From contig NZ_LLZN01000091.1 of NCBI RefSeq assembly GCF_001509795.1, positions 248,001 to 312,000 on the forward strand: a stretch of DNA of 64,000 nucleotides. Reading direction: 5' to 3'. The stretch is from Streptomyces sp. NRRL WC-3605. Lineage in GTDB: Bacteria > Actinomycetota > Actinomycetes > Streptomycetales > Streptomycetaceae. Positions 7,766 to 17,286 of this stretch are shown piece by piece; positions within the stretch are counted from its first letter, which is position 1; the number at the start of each line of letters is the position of its first letter. The translations under genes were made by a program, and so were the position numbers. Below the pieces are notes generated by a model. It searched no databases. It was not told where the DNA came from and was given only the letters and a program-made list of their open reading frames with translations.

Positions 7766-8884
7766 GTGAGTTCCCCCGATCCGCAGGTTCGCGCAGCGCG
7801 AAACCCGTCAACCCCTCCCGCGCGCGGTGTGCGCGGTCCCGTCGTCGCGGTCACCGGTGCCGCGTCAGGCGTCGGCGCCCTGCTCACGGAGCGGCTCGCC
7901 GCCTCCGAGGAGGTCAAGCAGGTCATCGCCATCGACGAGCGGCGAGGCGAGTGCGCGGCGGCGCAGTGGCACATCCTGGACGTGCGCGACCCGGCGATCG
8001 CGGACAAGCTGCGCGGCGCCGACGTCGTCGTGCACCTGGCGCTCGACCTCGATCTGGAGACGGATTCCGCCGCGCGGACCGCCTACAACGTTCGGGGGAC
8101 CCAGACCGTCCTGACGGCCGCCGCGGCCGCCGGGGTGCACCGGGTGGTGCTGTGCACCTCCGCCATGGTCTACGGCGCCCTGCCCGACAACGAGCTGCCG
8201 CTGTCCGAGGACGCCGAGCTGCGGGCGACCGCCGAGGCCACCGGCGTCGGCGACCTGCTGGAGATCGAGCGCCTGGCGCGCCGCGCCCCCCGCGCCCACC
8301 CCGGCCTCAACGTCACCGTCGTGCGCCCCGCCATCCTCGTCGGCGGCACCGACACCGCCCTGACCAGGTACTTCGAGTCGCCCCGGCTGCTCGTGGTCGC
8401 CGGGTCCCGGCCCGCCTGGCAGTTCTGCCATGTCGAGGACCTGTGCGGCGCGCTGGAGTACGCCGTCCTGGAGAAGGTCGACGGGGAACTGGCCGTCGGC
8501 TGCGACGGATGGCTGGAGCAGGAGGAGGTCGAGGAGCTCAGCGGCATCCGGCGCATGGAACTGCCGTCCGCGGTGGCCCTCGGCGCGGCGGCGCGGCTGC
8601 ACCGCATCGGCCTGACGCCCTCCCCGGCCGGCGACCTCGCGTACACGATGTACCCGTGGGTGGTCAGCGGGAGCCGGCTGCACGACGCGGGATGGCGGCC
8701 GCAGTGGACCAACGAGGAGGTCCTCGCGGAGCTGCTGGAGGAGGTCTCCGGGCGGCACACCGTCGCCGGACGGCGCCTGGGCCGCAAGGACGCGACGGCC
8801 GCCGGTGCCGCGGGCGCGACGGTGGCGCTGCTGGGCGCCGCGGCGGTGGTCCGCAGGGCCCGCAAGGCCCGCCGCCGGATCTGA
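7766..8884 (+). CDS. NAD-dependent epimerase/dehydratase-fold (extended SDR) protein
   Basis: The 372-residue protein has an N-terminal Rossmann motif TGAASGVG (about residues 29-36), DVVVHLA, and the SAMVYG stretch of extended SDR proteins. The Lys of the usual YxxxK pair is not evident after that Tyr, so catalysis is doubtful. The C-terminus has a short hydrophobic segment followed by a very basic tail (RRARKARRRI), suggesting membrane association. GTG 7766 is favoured because CTGGAGA sits about seven bases upstream. The 192-bp gap before it is a divergent promoter region shared with the DUF2342 gene. The substrate is unknown. Confidence 0.8.
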   Translation: MSSPDPQVRAARNPSTPPARGVRGPVVAVTGAASGVGALLTERLAASEEVKQVIAIDERRGECAAAQWHILDVRDPAIADKLRGADVVVHLALDLDLETDSAARTAYNVRGTQTVLTAAAAAGVHRVVLCTSAMVYGALPDNELPLSEDAELRATAEATGVGDLLEIERLARRAPRAHPGLNVTVVRPAILVGGTDTALTRYFESPRLLVVAGSRPAWQFCHVEDLCGALEYAVLEKVDGELAVGCDGWLEQEEVEELSGIRRMELPSAVALGAAARLHRIGLTPSPAGDLAYTMYPWVVSGSRLHDAGWRPQWTNEEVLAELLEEVSGRHTVAGRRLGRKDATAAGAAGATVALLGAAAVVRRARKARRRI

Positions 8885-9044
8885 CCGCGCGCCACGGCCG
8901 CGCGCCGTCCGGGCGTGTCGTTCGCGCTGCCGTCCGCGCGTGTCGTCCGCGCGTGTCGTCTGTAGGAGGCTCCAAAGCCGCACACGCGTGTGCCGGGCGA
9001 TGACGCTATTCCCCGCCCTCGCGCGCGTGGGGCACGATGGGGAC

Positions 9045-9506
9045 ATGGCACCTACCAGTGATCACCCCGGCGAGCAGGGCGCTCAGGACCCGGTCAAGCT
9101 CATCGGCATCCGTGAGACGGCCCTCTCCGTGGACGAGGTCTTCCAGGCCGTCGGGGACGACGCCTCCGGGGGGACCGCGCTCTTCGTGGGCACCGTGCGC
9201 AACCACGACGGCGGCGCCGACGTCGACGCGCTCACGTACTCCTGCCATCCCAGCGCCGAGGCCGAGATGCGGCGGATCGCCGAGAAGGTCGTCGCCGAGT
9301 ACCCGGTGCGGGCGCTCGCCGCCGTGCACCGCGTCGGCGACCTCGCGGTCGGTGACCTCGCCGTCGTCGTCGCCGTCTCCTGCCCCCACCGCGGCGAGGC
9401 GTTCGAGGCGTGCCGGAAGCTGATCGACGACCTCAAGCACGAGGTGCCGATCTGGAAGCACCAGAAGTTCTCCGACGGCACCGAGGAGTGGGTCGGCGCC
9501 TGCTGA
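9045..9506 (+). CDS. moaE: Molybdopterin synthase catalytic subunit
   Basis: MoaE joins with MoaD to insert two sulfurs into precursor Z, giving molybdopterin. The 153-residue protein shows the MoaE hallmarks GTALFVGTVRNHD, SCPHRGEAFEACR and the C-terminal PIWKHQKF, whose lysines form the active site. No other moa gene lies next to it in the window. ATG 9045 fits the family N-terminus; an in-frame ATG at 9000 is possible but lacks a ribosome-binding site. CACGAT lies just upstream and may be a -10 element giving a very short leader. Confidence 0.9.
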   Translation: MAPTSDHPGEQGAQDPVKLIGIRETALSVDEVFQAVGDDASGGTALFVGTVRNHDGGADVDALTYSCHPSAEAEMRRIAEKVVAEYPVRALAAVHRVGDLAVGDLAVVVAVSCPHRGEAFEACRKLIDDLKHEVPIWKHQKFSDGTEEWVGAC

Positions 9507-9644
9507 CCTGCCGGAAAGCCCTGGGGAACCCGTCCGCCTCACCCGGCTTGCGTAACCGCACCCCTGGCATGAGCGTTGTCAGTGCCAGCGGTTAATCTGC
9601 TGATCAGTCAGTTGCGGTTCGCTCTGTGGGGACGGGAGGCGCGC

Positions 9645-9809
9645 ATGACGGCGCTCGCCTGGTTGCTGATTCCGCTCGGGGCCGCGGTCGGCGCGGGGCT
9701 GTGGGGGAGCTGGGCCAACAGGACCCGCAGGACCCGCGGCGACGGGCCGGAGCTCGACGGGTACGCCCGCTTCCGCGCGGCCATGGAGAAGCCCCCGTCC
9801 CGGACCTGA
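9645..9809 (+). CDS. Small single-pass membrane protein (54 aa), unknown function
   Basis: The ATG at 9645 follows a strong GGGAGG. The protein is one N-terminal hydrophobic helix (LAWLLIPLGAAVGAGLWGSW), then a basic RTRRTRGD segment and a short soluble tail containing YARFRAAME. It may be co-transcribed with the protease gene 83 bp downstream. Confidence 0.65.
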   Translation: MTALAWLLIPLGAAVGAGLWGSWANRTRRTRGDGPELDGYARFRAAMEKPPSRT

Positions 9810-9892
9810 TCCGTCCGCGCCTCGAGACGCCCGCGTGGTTCGGATCCCGGCCCTGACGGGGCTCTGACAGGACTGTCACGTACTGTCGTGCC

Positions 9893-10990
9893 ATGCCACG
9901 CCGCACCGCGACGATGCTCGCCTCCACCCTGATGCTGATCGCGCTCCTGTGCGCGGGAGTCTTCATCCGCGTGCCGTATGCCGAGATGTCCCCGGGCCCC
10001 ACGGTCAACACCCTGGGGGAGCACGACGGCGAGCCGGTGCTGCAGATCACCGGGCGCAAGACGTACCCGACGACCGGCCACCTCAACATGACCACCGTCC
10101 GGGTCACGAGCGCCGACTACCGGATGAACCTCGTCGAGGCCGTCTACGGCTGGCTCGCGCACGACAACAAGGTCGTGCCGCACGACACCCTCTACCCGGA
10201 CGGCAAGACGGAGGAGGAGTCCACCCAGGAGAACGCCGAGGAGTTCAGCCAGTCCCAGGAGAGCGCGAAGGTCGCCGCCCTGGAGGCGCTGGACATCCCG
10301 GTGCGGAGCTGGGTGATCGTGTCGACCGTCGTCAAGGGCAGCCCGGCCGAGGGCGAGCTGCACGCCGGTGACGTCATCAAGGCCGTGGACGGCACCGCCG
10401 TCAAGAAGCCCGGGGACGTCGCCGAGCTGGTGACCAAGCACAAGCCGGGCCAGAAGGTCGTCTTCACGATCGTCCCCGCCAAGGAGCAGGCCGCCGCGGA
10501 GAAGGAGCGCCGGTCGCCGCAGGGCACCGAGAAGGTGACGATCACCACCGCCGAGTCCCACGACAGCGGCGCCAAGCGCGCCATCGTCGGGATCTCCGCC
10601 GGGACCGACCACACCTTCCCGTTCGACATCGACATCAAGCTCGCCGACGTCGGCGGCCCCAGCGCGGGACTGATGTTCGCCCTCGGTCTCTACGACAAGC
10701 TCACACCGGGCAGCCTCACCGGCGGGAAGTTCGTCGCCGGCACCGGCACCATCGACGACGCGGGCAAGGTCGGGCCCATCGGCGGCATCGAGATGAAGAC
10801 CGTGGGCGCGCGCGACAAGGGCGCCCAGTACTTCCTCACCCCCGCCGACAACTGCGCCACCGCCGCCAGGGACGTCCCCGACGGGCTCACCCTGGTCAAG
10901 GTCGACACCATCGACGACGCGCTCGGCGCCCTGAAGGACATCCGCTCCGGCGACACGGCCGCCCTGCCGAAGTGCACCACCGGCAGCTGA
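9893..10990 (+). CDS. Membrane-anchored PDZ/Lon-like serine protease (YlbL family)
   Basis: The 365-residue protein starts with one membrane helix (residues about 7-26). A PDZ-like domain follows (SPAEGELHAGDVIKAVDGT, about 145-165), then a C-terminal Lon-type (S16) domain. The Ser-Lys dyad is visible in GGPSAGLMFAL (about 255-265) and GIEMKTVGA (about 295-303). The family is predicted to act outside the membrane in protein quality control. The ATG lies next to CACGTACTGTCGTGCC with no clear ribosome-binding site. A strong hairpin follows the stop. Confidence 0.88.
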   Translation: MPRRTATMLASTLMLIALLCAGVFIRVPYAEMSPGPTVNTLGEHDGEPVLQITGRKTYPTTGHLNMTTVRVTSADYRMNLVEAVYGWLAHDNKVVPHDTLYPDGKTEEESTQENAEEFSQSQESAKVAALEALDIPVRSWVIVSTVVKGSPAEGELHAGDVIKAVDGTAVKKPGDVAELVTKHKPGQKVVFTIVPAKEQAAAEKERRSPQGTEKVTITTAESHDSGAKRAIVGISAGTDHTFPFDIDIKLADVGGPSAGLMFALGLYDKLTPGSLTGGKFVAGTGTIDDAGKVGPIGGIEMKTVGARDKGAQYFLTPADNCATAARDVPDGLTLVKVDTIDDALGALKDIRSGDTAALPKCTTGS

Positions 10991-11004
10991 CCCGCCCGGC
11001 ACGC

Positions 11005-11050
11005 ACGACCGCGGGGGCGCCCCTCACCTGAGGGGCGCCCCCGCGGTCGT
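11005..11050. terminator. Bidirectional terminator: perfect 22-bp stem
   Basis: Arms 11005-11026 and 11029-11050 are exact reverse complements with a CC spacer. The hairpin lies between the convergent protease and PPA1309 genes. Confidence 0.85.
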
Positions 11051-11061
11051 CGCCGCAGTCC

Positions 11062-11604
11062 TCAGTCCTCGAACGTCGCCGCCAGCGCCTGTGCCAGGCC
11101 GGGCACCAGCTCGGGGCCGGTCAGGACCTCCGTGGGGGTGTCCTTCTCCCGCAGCCGCAGCGCCGACTCACGGCTGCCGTCACGCAGGACGGCCACGGTC
11201 ATACGGACCTCCTGGCGCTCCGGGTGCTCGGCCACCCACCGGGTCAGCTCGGAGTCGCTCAGGCCCTGCGGCACCTGCGCCTCGGCGGACGGGGGCAGCA
11301 TCAGGCGCTCCACGGTGAGGGCGCAGCCGGACACGGCGTCGGGCCAGGCGATCGTGCCCAGGAACTCGTCGAGCTGCTTGCCCGTTGGAAGTTCGTCCTG
11401 CTCGATCGGGGTCAGGCCGGTGGACTCCTGCTCGTCCCCCAGGCCGAGCTGGGCGGCGAGGCCGGGTTCCTGGGCTCGCAGCCGTGCGGTGTCGACGAGG
11501 GCGAAGAGGCGGGCGGGCTGGTCCCAGCCGAGTCCGGAGGCGTACTCGTCGATCTCGAGAACGGCCCGGGTCAGCGGGTTGGCTGCCATGGGAGTGTTGG
11601 ACAT
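11062..11604 (-). CDS. PPA1309 family protein, unknown function
   Basis: This 180-residue soluble protein matches the actinobacterial PPA1309 family: NPLTRAVLEIDEYASGLGWDQPARLFALV at its start (shown as a pattern, residues about 9-37), SGCALTVERLMLPP in the middle and GLAQALAATFED at the end. No catalytic motif is recognisable. ATG 11604 is preferred over GTG 11610 because CAGGA has better spacing to it. The gene is divergent from the UPF0182 gene; a sigma-R-like promoter for that gene lies in the gap. Confidence 0.8.
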   Translation of the reverse strand: MSNTPMAANPLTRAVLEIDEYASGLGWDQPARLFALVDTARLRAQEPGLAAQLGLGDEQESTGLTPIEQDELPTGKQLDEFLGTIAWPDAVSGCALTVERLMLPPSAEAQVPQGLSDSELTRWVAEHPERQEVRMTVAVLRDGSRESALRLREKDTPTEVLTGPELVPGLAQALAATFED

Positions 11605-11637
11605 GGTCACAATCCTGCCTCGTTCCCGGCCGGAATC

Positions 11638-11664
11638 GGGAACCGAGTAAAGCGTGAGTAAGTT
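11638..11664 (+). promoter_or_regulatory. Sigma-R-type promoter candidate for the UPF0182 gene
   Basis: GGGAAC at 11638-11643 is followed after exactly 18 bases by GTT at 11662-11664. This is the spacing of the SigR consensus (GGAAT/C-N18-GTT), also seen at the sigR promoter in this window. It lies 96 bp before the proposed TTG start. Confidence 0.5.
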
Positions 11665-11759
11665 GCATAGGTGTGGGCCCACGATCACGGGGGGCCACAG
11701 AGGGTCCACGAAGACGCGGGCCTGACCCAGACCAACAGCGAACTTCGGGGTGCGAAACC

Positions 11760-14723
11760 TTGGCTTTCCAGATGCCGGACCGCGGCGGAGGCCCGACCGG
11801 GCCACGGATGAGAGTGGGCCGCCCGTCCCGGCGGGTCCGGACCCTGCTCCTGACATTGGGCGTCCTCGCCGTCCTCGGCATGGCCTTCACCATGTTCGCG
11901 GGGTTCTGGACGGACTGGCTCTGGTACCGGTCGGTGAACTACTCGTCGGTCTTCACGACGACGCTGTGGACGAAGATCGGGCTGTTCTTCGTCTTCGGCC
12001 TGCTGATGGCCCTCGCGGTCGGCTTCAACATCTGGCTGGCCCACCGGCTGCGCCCGCCGCTGAGCGCGATGTCGATGGAGCAGCAGAACCTCGACCGCTA
12101 CCGCATGGGCATCGCGCCCTACAAGAAGTGGCTGCTGATCGCCATCACGGCACTGGTCGGCCTGATCGCCGGCGCCTCCGCCTCCAGCCAGTGGCGGACC
12201 TGGCTGATGTGGGTCAACGGCGTGCCCTTCGGCGAGAAGGACCCTCAGTTCCACCTCGACGTCGGCTTCTACGCCTTCGACCTGCCCTGGTACCGGTTCC
12301 TGCTCGGCTTCGGCTTCGCCGCCGTGATCCTCTCCGTGATCGCCGCCGCGCTCACCCACTACCTGTACGGCGGGCTGCGCATCACCAGCCCCGGCGCGCG
12401 CGCCACGGCCGCCGCCACCGGGCACCTGTCGGTCCTCCTCGGCATCTTCGTCACGCTGAAGGCCGTCGCCTACTGGCTCGACCGGTACGGCCTGGCCGTG
12501 AAGTCCAGTGACTTCAAGGCCACCGACAACTGGACCGGTCTGCGGTACGTCGACGCCAACGCCTATCTGCCGGCGAAGACGATCCTGTTCTGCATCGCCG
12601 TCATCTGCGCCCTGCTGTTCTTCGCCACCCTGTGGCGGCGCACCTGGCAGCTGCCCGTGATCGGCTTCGGCCTGATGGTGCTGTCCGCGATCCTCATCGG
12701 CGGCCTGTACCCGGCGATCGTGCAGAAGTTCCAGGTCCAGCCGAACGAGCAGGCCAAGGAAGCGCCGTACGTCGAGAAGAATTTGAAGGCGACGCGCGAG
12801 GCCTACGGCATCGACGGCACGAAGGTGACCGAGTACCCGGGCACCAGCCAGACCGACGACAAGACGAAGCTGCGCGACGACGTCGGCCCCACGGCGAGCA
12901 TCCGCATCATGGACCCGAACATCGTCTCGCCGACGTTCCAGCAGCTCCAGCAGATCAGGAACTACTACGCGTTCCCGACGAACCTGGACGTCGACCGGTA
13001 CAGCAAGGACGGCAAGGACCAGGACACGGTCATCGGTCTGCGCGAGATCAACCTCAACGGCATCCCGAAGCGCAACTGGATCAACGACCACTTCCGGTAC
13101 ACCCACGGCTACGGCGCCGTCGCCGCCGAGGGCACCAGCGCAGACTCCCAGGGCCGTCCGGAGTTCACCGAGTCCGACCTGCCGTCCCAGGGCGACCTCG
13201 GGACGTACGAGCAGCGGGTCTACTACGGCGAGAAGACCACGATGTACTCGATCGTCGGCGGTCCCCAGAAGGAGATCGACTACTCCGACGACAGCGGTGA
13301 GAAGACCTACAGCTACAAGGGCGACAGCGGGGTCAGCCTCTCCAACCCGGTCAACCGGGCCGCGTACGCCGTGGCGTTCGGCGAGCCGCAGATCCTGTAC
13401 TCCGGCGCGATCGGCGACGGCTCGCGCATCCTGTACAACCGCACGCCCAAGGAGCGCGTCGAGGCGGTCGCCCCGTGGCTGACCATCGACGGCGACGCCT
13501 ACCCGGCGGTCGTGGACGGACGGATCCAGTGGATCGTCGACGCGTACACGACGACGAACGGCTACCCGTACTCCTCGCGCACGACCCTGGGCGACACCAC
13601 GGCCGACTCGCTGACCGCCACCAACGACAACCGCGCGGTGGTGGCCCAGCAGAACCAGGTCAACTACATCCGAAACTCGGTGAAGGCGACGGTCGACGCC
13701 TACACCGGTGAGGTCAAGCTCTTCCAGTGGGACACCAAGGACCCCGTCCTGAAGACCTGGATGAAGGCGTTCCCCGGCACGGTGAAGGCCAAGAGCGAGA
13801 TCTCCAGCGGGCTGATGGACCATCTCCGCTACCCGCAGGACCTGTTCAAGGTCCAGCGCGAGCTGCTCACCCGCTACCACGTGAAGGACGCGACGACGTT
13901 CCTCAGCGGCAGCGAGGTCTGGCAGGTGCCGGACGACCCGACCAACAAGTCGGGCAGCGCGGTGCCGCCGTACTACCTGAGCATGAAGATGCCCGACCAG
14001 CAGGCGCAGGCGTTCTCGCTGACGACGACGTTCACGCCCAACGGCAGGGACAACCTCAGCGCGTTCATGGCCGTCGACGCCGAGGCGGGGACGAATGACT
14101 ACGGCAAGATCAGAATTCTGAAACTGCCGACCAACACCACGGTCAACGGCCCCAGCCAGGTGCAGAGCCAGTTCAACTCCGAGCAGAACATCGCCGAGAC
14201 GATCAGGCTGCTGAGAGGCGGCGACTCGGAGGTCGAGTACGGCAACCTGCTGGCGGTCCCGCTCGACGGCGGACTGCTCTACGTGGAGCCGGTCTACGTC
14301 CGGGGTGGCGGGCTGAAGTACCCACTGCTGCGCAAGGTGCTGGTGTCCTACGGCGGCGCCACCGCGTTCGAGGACACCCTCGACGAGGCGCTGAACAAGA
14401 TCTTCGGAGCCGAGGGCCCGACCACCGAGCCGCCGGACGAGGGCGACGACGGCGGGACGAAGCCGCCGCCGAAGTCCAGCGACCCGACGGTCCAGGACGC
14501 GTTGAACGACGCCCAGAAGGCGTTCGACGCCGGCCAGGACGCTCTGAAGAAGGGCGACTGGGAGGCGTACGGCAAGGCGCAGAAGGACCTGCAGGACGCG
14601 CTGCGGCGGGCCGAGGACGCCCAGGACGCCGCGGACAAGGGCGCGAGCGGTGCCGGTGACGGCGGCGCGAGCGCCAAGCCGAGCAAGAGTCCCGAGCCGA
14701 GCAGCAGTCCTACCGGTACGTAG
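11760..14723 (+). CDS. UPF0182 family large membrane protein
   Basis: This is a 987-residue protein. An Arg-rich N-terminus is followed by about seven transmembrane helices in residues 25-330, then a long extracytoplasmic domain (about 340-900). The C-terminal tail is rich in Pro, Asp, Lys, Ala and Ser with helical [17 protein letters not shown] repeats. The family is widespread in actinobacteria and has no assigned function. The TTG start ([10 protein letters not shown]) is chosen because GGGGTG precedes it and it fits the family N-terminus as I recall it; ATG 11772 is the alternative. The sigma-R-like promoter upstream suggests thiol-stress control. Confidence 0.85.
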   Translation: MAFQMPDRGGGPTGPRMRVGRPSRRVRTLLLTLGVLAVLGMAFTMFAGFWTDWLWYRSVNYSSVFTTTLWTKIGLFFVFGLLMALAVGFNIWLAHRLRPPLSAMSMEQQNLDRYRMGIAPYKKWLLIAITALVGLIAGASASSQWRTWLMWVNGVPFGEKDPQFHLDVGFYAFDLPWYRFLLGFGFAAVILSVIAAALTHYLYGGLRITSPGARATAAATGHLSVLLGIFVTLKAVAYWLDRYGLAVKSSDFKATDNWTGLRYVDANAYLPAKTILFCIAVICALLFFATLWRRTWQLPVIGFGLMVLSAILIGGLYPAIVQKFQVQPNEQAKEAPYVEKNLKATREAYGIDGTKVTEYPGTSQTDDKTKLRDDVGPTASIRIMDPNIVSPTFQQLQQIRNYYAFPTNLDVDRYSKDGKDQDTVIGLREINLNGIPKRNWINDHFRYTHGYGAVAAEGTSADSQGRPEFTESDLPSQGDLGTYEQRVYYGEKTTMYSIVGGPQKEIDYSDDSGEKTYSYKGDSGVSLSNPVNRAAYAVAFGEPQILYSGAIGDGSRILYNRTPKERVEAVAPWLTIDGDAYPAVVDGRIQWIVDAYTTTNGYPYSSRTTLGDTTADSLTATNDNRAVVAQQNQVNYIRNSVKATVDAYTGEVKLFQWDTKDPVLKTWMKAFPGTVKAKSEISSGLMDHLRYPQDLFKVQRELLTRYHVKDATTFLSGSEVWQVPDDPTNKSGSAVPPYYLSMKMPDQQAQAFSLTTTFTPNGRDNLSAFMAVDAEAGTNDYGKIRILKLPTNTTVNGPSQVQSQFNSEQNIAETIRLLRGGDSEVEYGNLLAVPLDGGLLYVEPVYVRGGGLKYPLLRKVLVSYGGATAFEDTLDEALNKIFGAEGPTTEPPDEGDDGGTKPPPKSSDPTVQDALNDAQKAFDAGQDALKKGDWEAYGKAQKDLQDALRRAEDAQDAADKGASGAGDGGASAKPSKSPEPSSSPTGT

Positions 14724-14781
14724 GGCAGCTCGGCTGGTCGAAGGGCCCACCCCGCGCCGTGGTACGGTTGCAACACAACGG

Positions 14782-14855
14782 CGCGGGGTGGAGCAGCTCG
14801 GTAGCTCGCTGGGCTCATAACCCAGAGGTCGCAGGTTCAAATCCTGTCCCCGCTA
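14782..14855 (+). tRNA. Initiator tRNA-fMet (CAT), copy 1
   Basis: A 74-base cloverleaf without encoded CCA. It has anticodon CAT in the loop CTCATAA, three G:C pairs (GGG/CCC) closing the anticodon stem, an unpaired C1/U72 end and A11 in the D stem, all initiator features. The T-arm is GCAGG-TTCAAAT-CCTGT. It is identical to the copy at 17059. Confidence 0.95.
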
Positions 14856-14886
14856 CTGAAGTCGGCGATTCGTTCGCTCGACACCG

Positions 14887-14916
14887 AAGGCCCGGATCCT
14901 CATGGATCCGGGCCTT
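14887..14916 (+). terminator. Terminator after the first tRNA-fMet gene
   Basis: A perfect 13-bp stem (14887-14899 with 14904-14916) and a TCAT loop, followed by TGTGG. Confidence 0.75.
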
Positions 14917-15081
14917 TGTGGTGTGCGAACGCATGTGCCGGGCAGCGGGATGGACGCGCCGCCGTGGGGAGTTGGGCCTCTTGTGTTTGACTTGTCTCTC
15001 TGTGGGCATGTCGACAAAACGCTGTAGTGACCTCACTGGCTGCGGTATACCAGGTGTACCCAGGTTGCAGGTGGTGCGACG

Positions 15082-17001
15082 ATGGACGTTATGGGGGACA
15101 AGGCAACTCTGTTGGAGACAGGGCGGTTTGCGCAGCCTGCCGACTTTGTACGGTCGGTGGGCGATTCCGTGCAGCCGACGGAGGACGCCTCGCAGTCGAT
15201 GAGTGACCTGGTGCAGCCCGACGACACCCCGGTTCCGGTCCGTCCCGTGGACGCCGACGAGGCGGGGGAGGCCGCCGAGGAGGCGCGCCACCGGCTCGCC
15301 GCGCAGAGCGGTGAGGTCGAGGCCATGAGCGTCCTCGGGGCCATGCTGCTGCGCCGCGGCGACCTCGACGGGGCCGAGCCGCAACTGCGCGCGGCCACCG
15401 CCGCGGGCGACCGGGCCGCGGCCAACAACCTGGGCGTGCTGCTGCACCAGCGCGGCTACGCCGATGAGGCCGCCGGCTGGTGGCGGATCGCCGCGGTCGC
15501 CGGATCGGCCGCCGCCGCGCACGCGCTCGGCCGGCATCACCGCGAGCGCGGTGACGAGCCCGCCGCCGAGTACTGGCTGCGGCAGTCCGCCGAGCAGGGC
15601 CACGCGCTCGGCGCGTACGCACTCGCCGATCTGCTGGAGCACCGCAGCGACCCCGGCGCCGAGCGCTGGATGCGGGCGGCCGCCGAGCGCGGCCACCGGG
15701 AGGCGGCGTACCGGCTGGCCCGCGCGCTCGACCGGCAGGCCGGCCGTACGGACCTGGACGGGCCGGACAACGGTGTCGCCGCGGACGAGGCGGCGGCGGA
15801 GGAGGCCGAGCAGTGGTACCGGCAGGCCGCCGCGCGCGGGCACCGCCGGGCCGCCCTGCACCTCGGGGCCATCCTCGAGCGGCGGGGAGAGCTCAAGGAG
15901 GCCGGGCGCTGGTACCTGACGTCCGCCAAGGACGGCGAGGCGAGGGCCGCCTGCGCGCTGGGCTTCCTGCTGCGCGACGCCGGGGACAGCGAGAGCGCCG
16001 CCGTGTGGTGGCTGCGTGCCGCCCAGGACGGCGACGGCAACGCGGCCAACGCGCTGGGTGCGCTGCACGCCGAGCGGGGGGAGACGCAGACCGCCGAGCG
16101 CTGGTACCGGGCCGCCATGGACGCCGGTGACGTGAACGGCGCCTACAACCTCGGGCTGCTCTGCGCCGAGCAGAAGCGCACCGCGCAGGCCGAGCAGTGG
16201 TACCGCCGGGCCGCCTACGCCGGGCACCGGGAGGCGGCGAACGCGCTGGCCATCCTGCTGCTGCAGGTCGGGGACGCGGCGGGCGCCGAGCCCTGGTTCT
16301 CCAAGGCCGCCGAGGCCGGGAGCGTGGACGCCGCGTTCAACCTGGGCATCCTGCACGCCGGGCGCGGCGAGGAGGAGGCCGCGCTGCGCTGGTACGAGCG
16401 CGCGGCCGCCGCCGGGCACTCGGAGGCGGCGCTCCAGGTCGGCATCGCGCGTCTGCGGGACGGCGACGAGTTCGCGGCCGAGCGGCATCTGCGGTGCGCG
16501 GCCGGGGCCGGCAGCGCCGAGGCCGCGTACCGGCTGGCGACCCTGCTCGACGCGCGGCGCCCGCCGGAGCCCGCGCACGAGCTCGGGGAGATCGTCCACG
16601 AGAAGACCGAGTGCGAGGAGTGGTACGAGCGGGCGGCGACCCAGGGTCACCGGCGCGCCCAGGTCCGGGTGGGCATGCTGGCCGCGGCACGGGGTGACGT
16701 CGTGGAGGCGGCCGAGTGGTACCGCAGGGCCGCCGAGGCCGGCTCGCGCAACGGCGCGTTCAACCTCGGCCTGCTGCTGGCCAGGGAGGGCAGCGAGCCC
16801 GAGGCCGCCGTGTGGTGGACCCGTGCGGCCGACGCCGGGCACGGGCGGTCGGCCTTGCGCCTCGCCCTGGTCTACGCGCGTCGCGGCGAGCTGGCGGAGG
16901 GCCAGCGGTGGGCCGACCGCGCGGTGACCCTCGGGCCGAAGGAGGTCGCGCAGCGCGCGGCGCGGCTGCGGGACGCTCTGCGCGAGGAGCTGTCGGCCTG
17001 A
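15082..17001 (+). CDS. Sel1/TPR-repeat protein
   Basis: The 639-residue protein has about 70 N-terminal residues of acidic, non-repetitive sequence, then about 14 Sel1-like helical repeats of 36 residues (recurring AEQWYRRAAYAGHREAA-type units) almost to the end. Sel1/TPR arrays bind partner proteins; no enzymatic domain, signal peptide or membrane helix is visible. The partner is unknown. It sits alone between two identical initiator tRNA genes. ATG 15082 is taken; ATG 15091 is also possible. Confidence 0.85.
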   Translation: MDVMGDKATLLETGRFAQPADFVRSVGDSVQPTEDASQSMSDLVQPDDTPVPVRPVDADEAGEAAEEARHRLAAQSGEVEAMSVLGAMLLRRGDLDGAEPQLRAATAAGDRAAANNLGVLLHQRGYADEAAGWWRIAAVAGSAAAAHALGRHHRERGDEPAAEYWLRQSAEQGHALGAYALADLLEHRSDPGAERWMRAAAERGHREAAYRLARALDRQAGRTDLDGPDNGVAADEAAAEEAEQWYRQAAARGHRRAALHLGAILERRGELKEAGRWYLTSAKDGEARAACALGFLLRDAGDSESAAVWWLRAAQDGDGNAANALGALHAERGETQTAERWYRAAMDAGDVNGAYNLGLLCAEQKRTAQAEQWYRRAAYAGHREAANALAILLLQVGDAAGAEPWFSKAAEAGSVDAAFNLGILHAGRGEEEAALRWYERAAAAGHSEAALQVGIARLRDGDEFAAERHLRCAAGAGSAEAAYRLATLLDARRPPEPAHELGEIVHEKTECEEWYERAATQGHRRAQVRVGMLAAARGDVVEAAEWYRRAAEAGSRNGAFNLGLLLAREGSEPEAAVWWTRAADAGHGRSALRLALVYARRGELAEGQRWADRAVTLGPKEVAQRAARLRDALREELSA

Positions 17002-17058
17002 GCTGCCTGAAGTGATTTGCCTCTGTCCGCGTCCTTGACGTAGTGTTCATTTCACCGA

Positions 17059-17132
17059 CGCGGGGTGGAGCAGCTCGGTAGCTCGCTGGGCTCATAACCC
17101 AGAGGTCGCAGGTTCAAATCCTGTCCCCGCTA
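17059..17132 (+). tRNA. Initiator tRNA-fMet (CAT), copy 2
   Basis: Base-for-base identical to the gene at 14782-14855, with the same GGG/CCC anticodon-stem pairs, C1/U72 end and no encoded CCA. It is followed within 10 bp by its own hairpin terminator. Confidence 0.95.
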
Positions 17133-17140
17133 CTCAAGGC

Positions 17141-17173
17141 CAAGGGCCGGAATCCTCAGGATTCCGGCCCTTG
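17141..17173 (+). terminator. Terminator after the second tRNA-fMet gene
   Basis: A perfect 15-bp stem (17141-17155 with 17159-17173), a TCA loop and a downstream TGGTGTTT. Confidence 0.8.
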
Positions 17174-17211
17174 GTGTTTCCGTCGTCGTATCCCGCAGTC
17201 GCCGGGCAGGG

Positions 17212-17246
17212 CGAAGCCCCGGCACCTCAGAGGCGCCGGGGCTTCG
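17212..17246. terminator. Hairpin terminator downstream of catR
   Basis: A perfect 12-bp stem (17212-17223 with 17235-17246) and an 11-base loop. It lies just past the catR stop and faces the tRNA unit from the other side. Confidence 0.65.
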
Positions 17247-17253
17247 ACGAAGT

Positions 17254-17286
17254 GTGATCAGGCCTTCGAAGTGATCAGGCCTTCGA
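17254..17286. repeat. 17-bp tandem duplication at the catR 3' end
   Basis: GTGATCAGGCCTTCGA occurs twice, at 17254 and 17271, in tandem (17-bp period). The second copy contains the catR stop codon; the first lies just beyond it. Confidence 0.7.

Noticed and set aside
11685..14840. Very long minus-strand frame (over 1000 codons) opposite UPF0182
   Set aside because: It is a high-G+C shadow with no domain pattern; the plus-strand frame encodes the recognised family.
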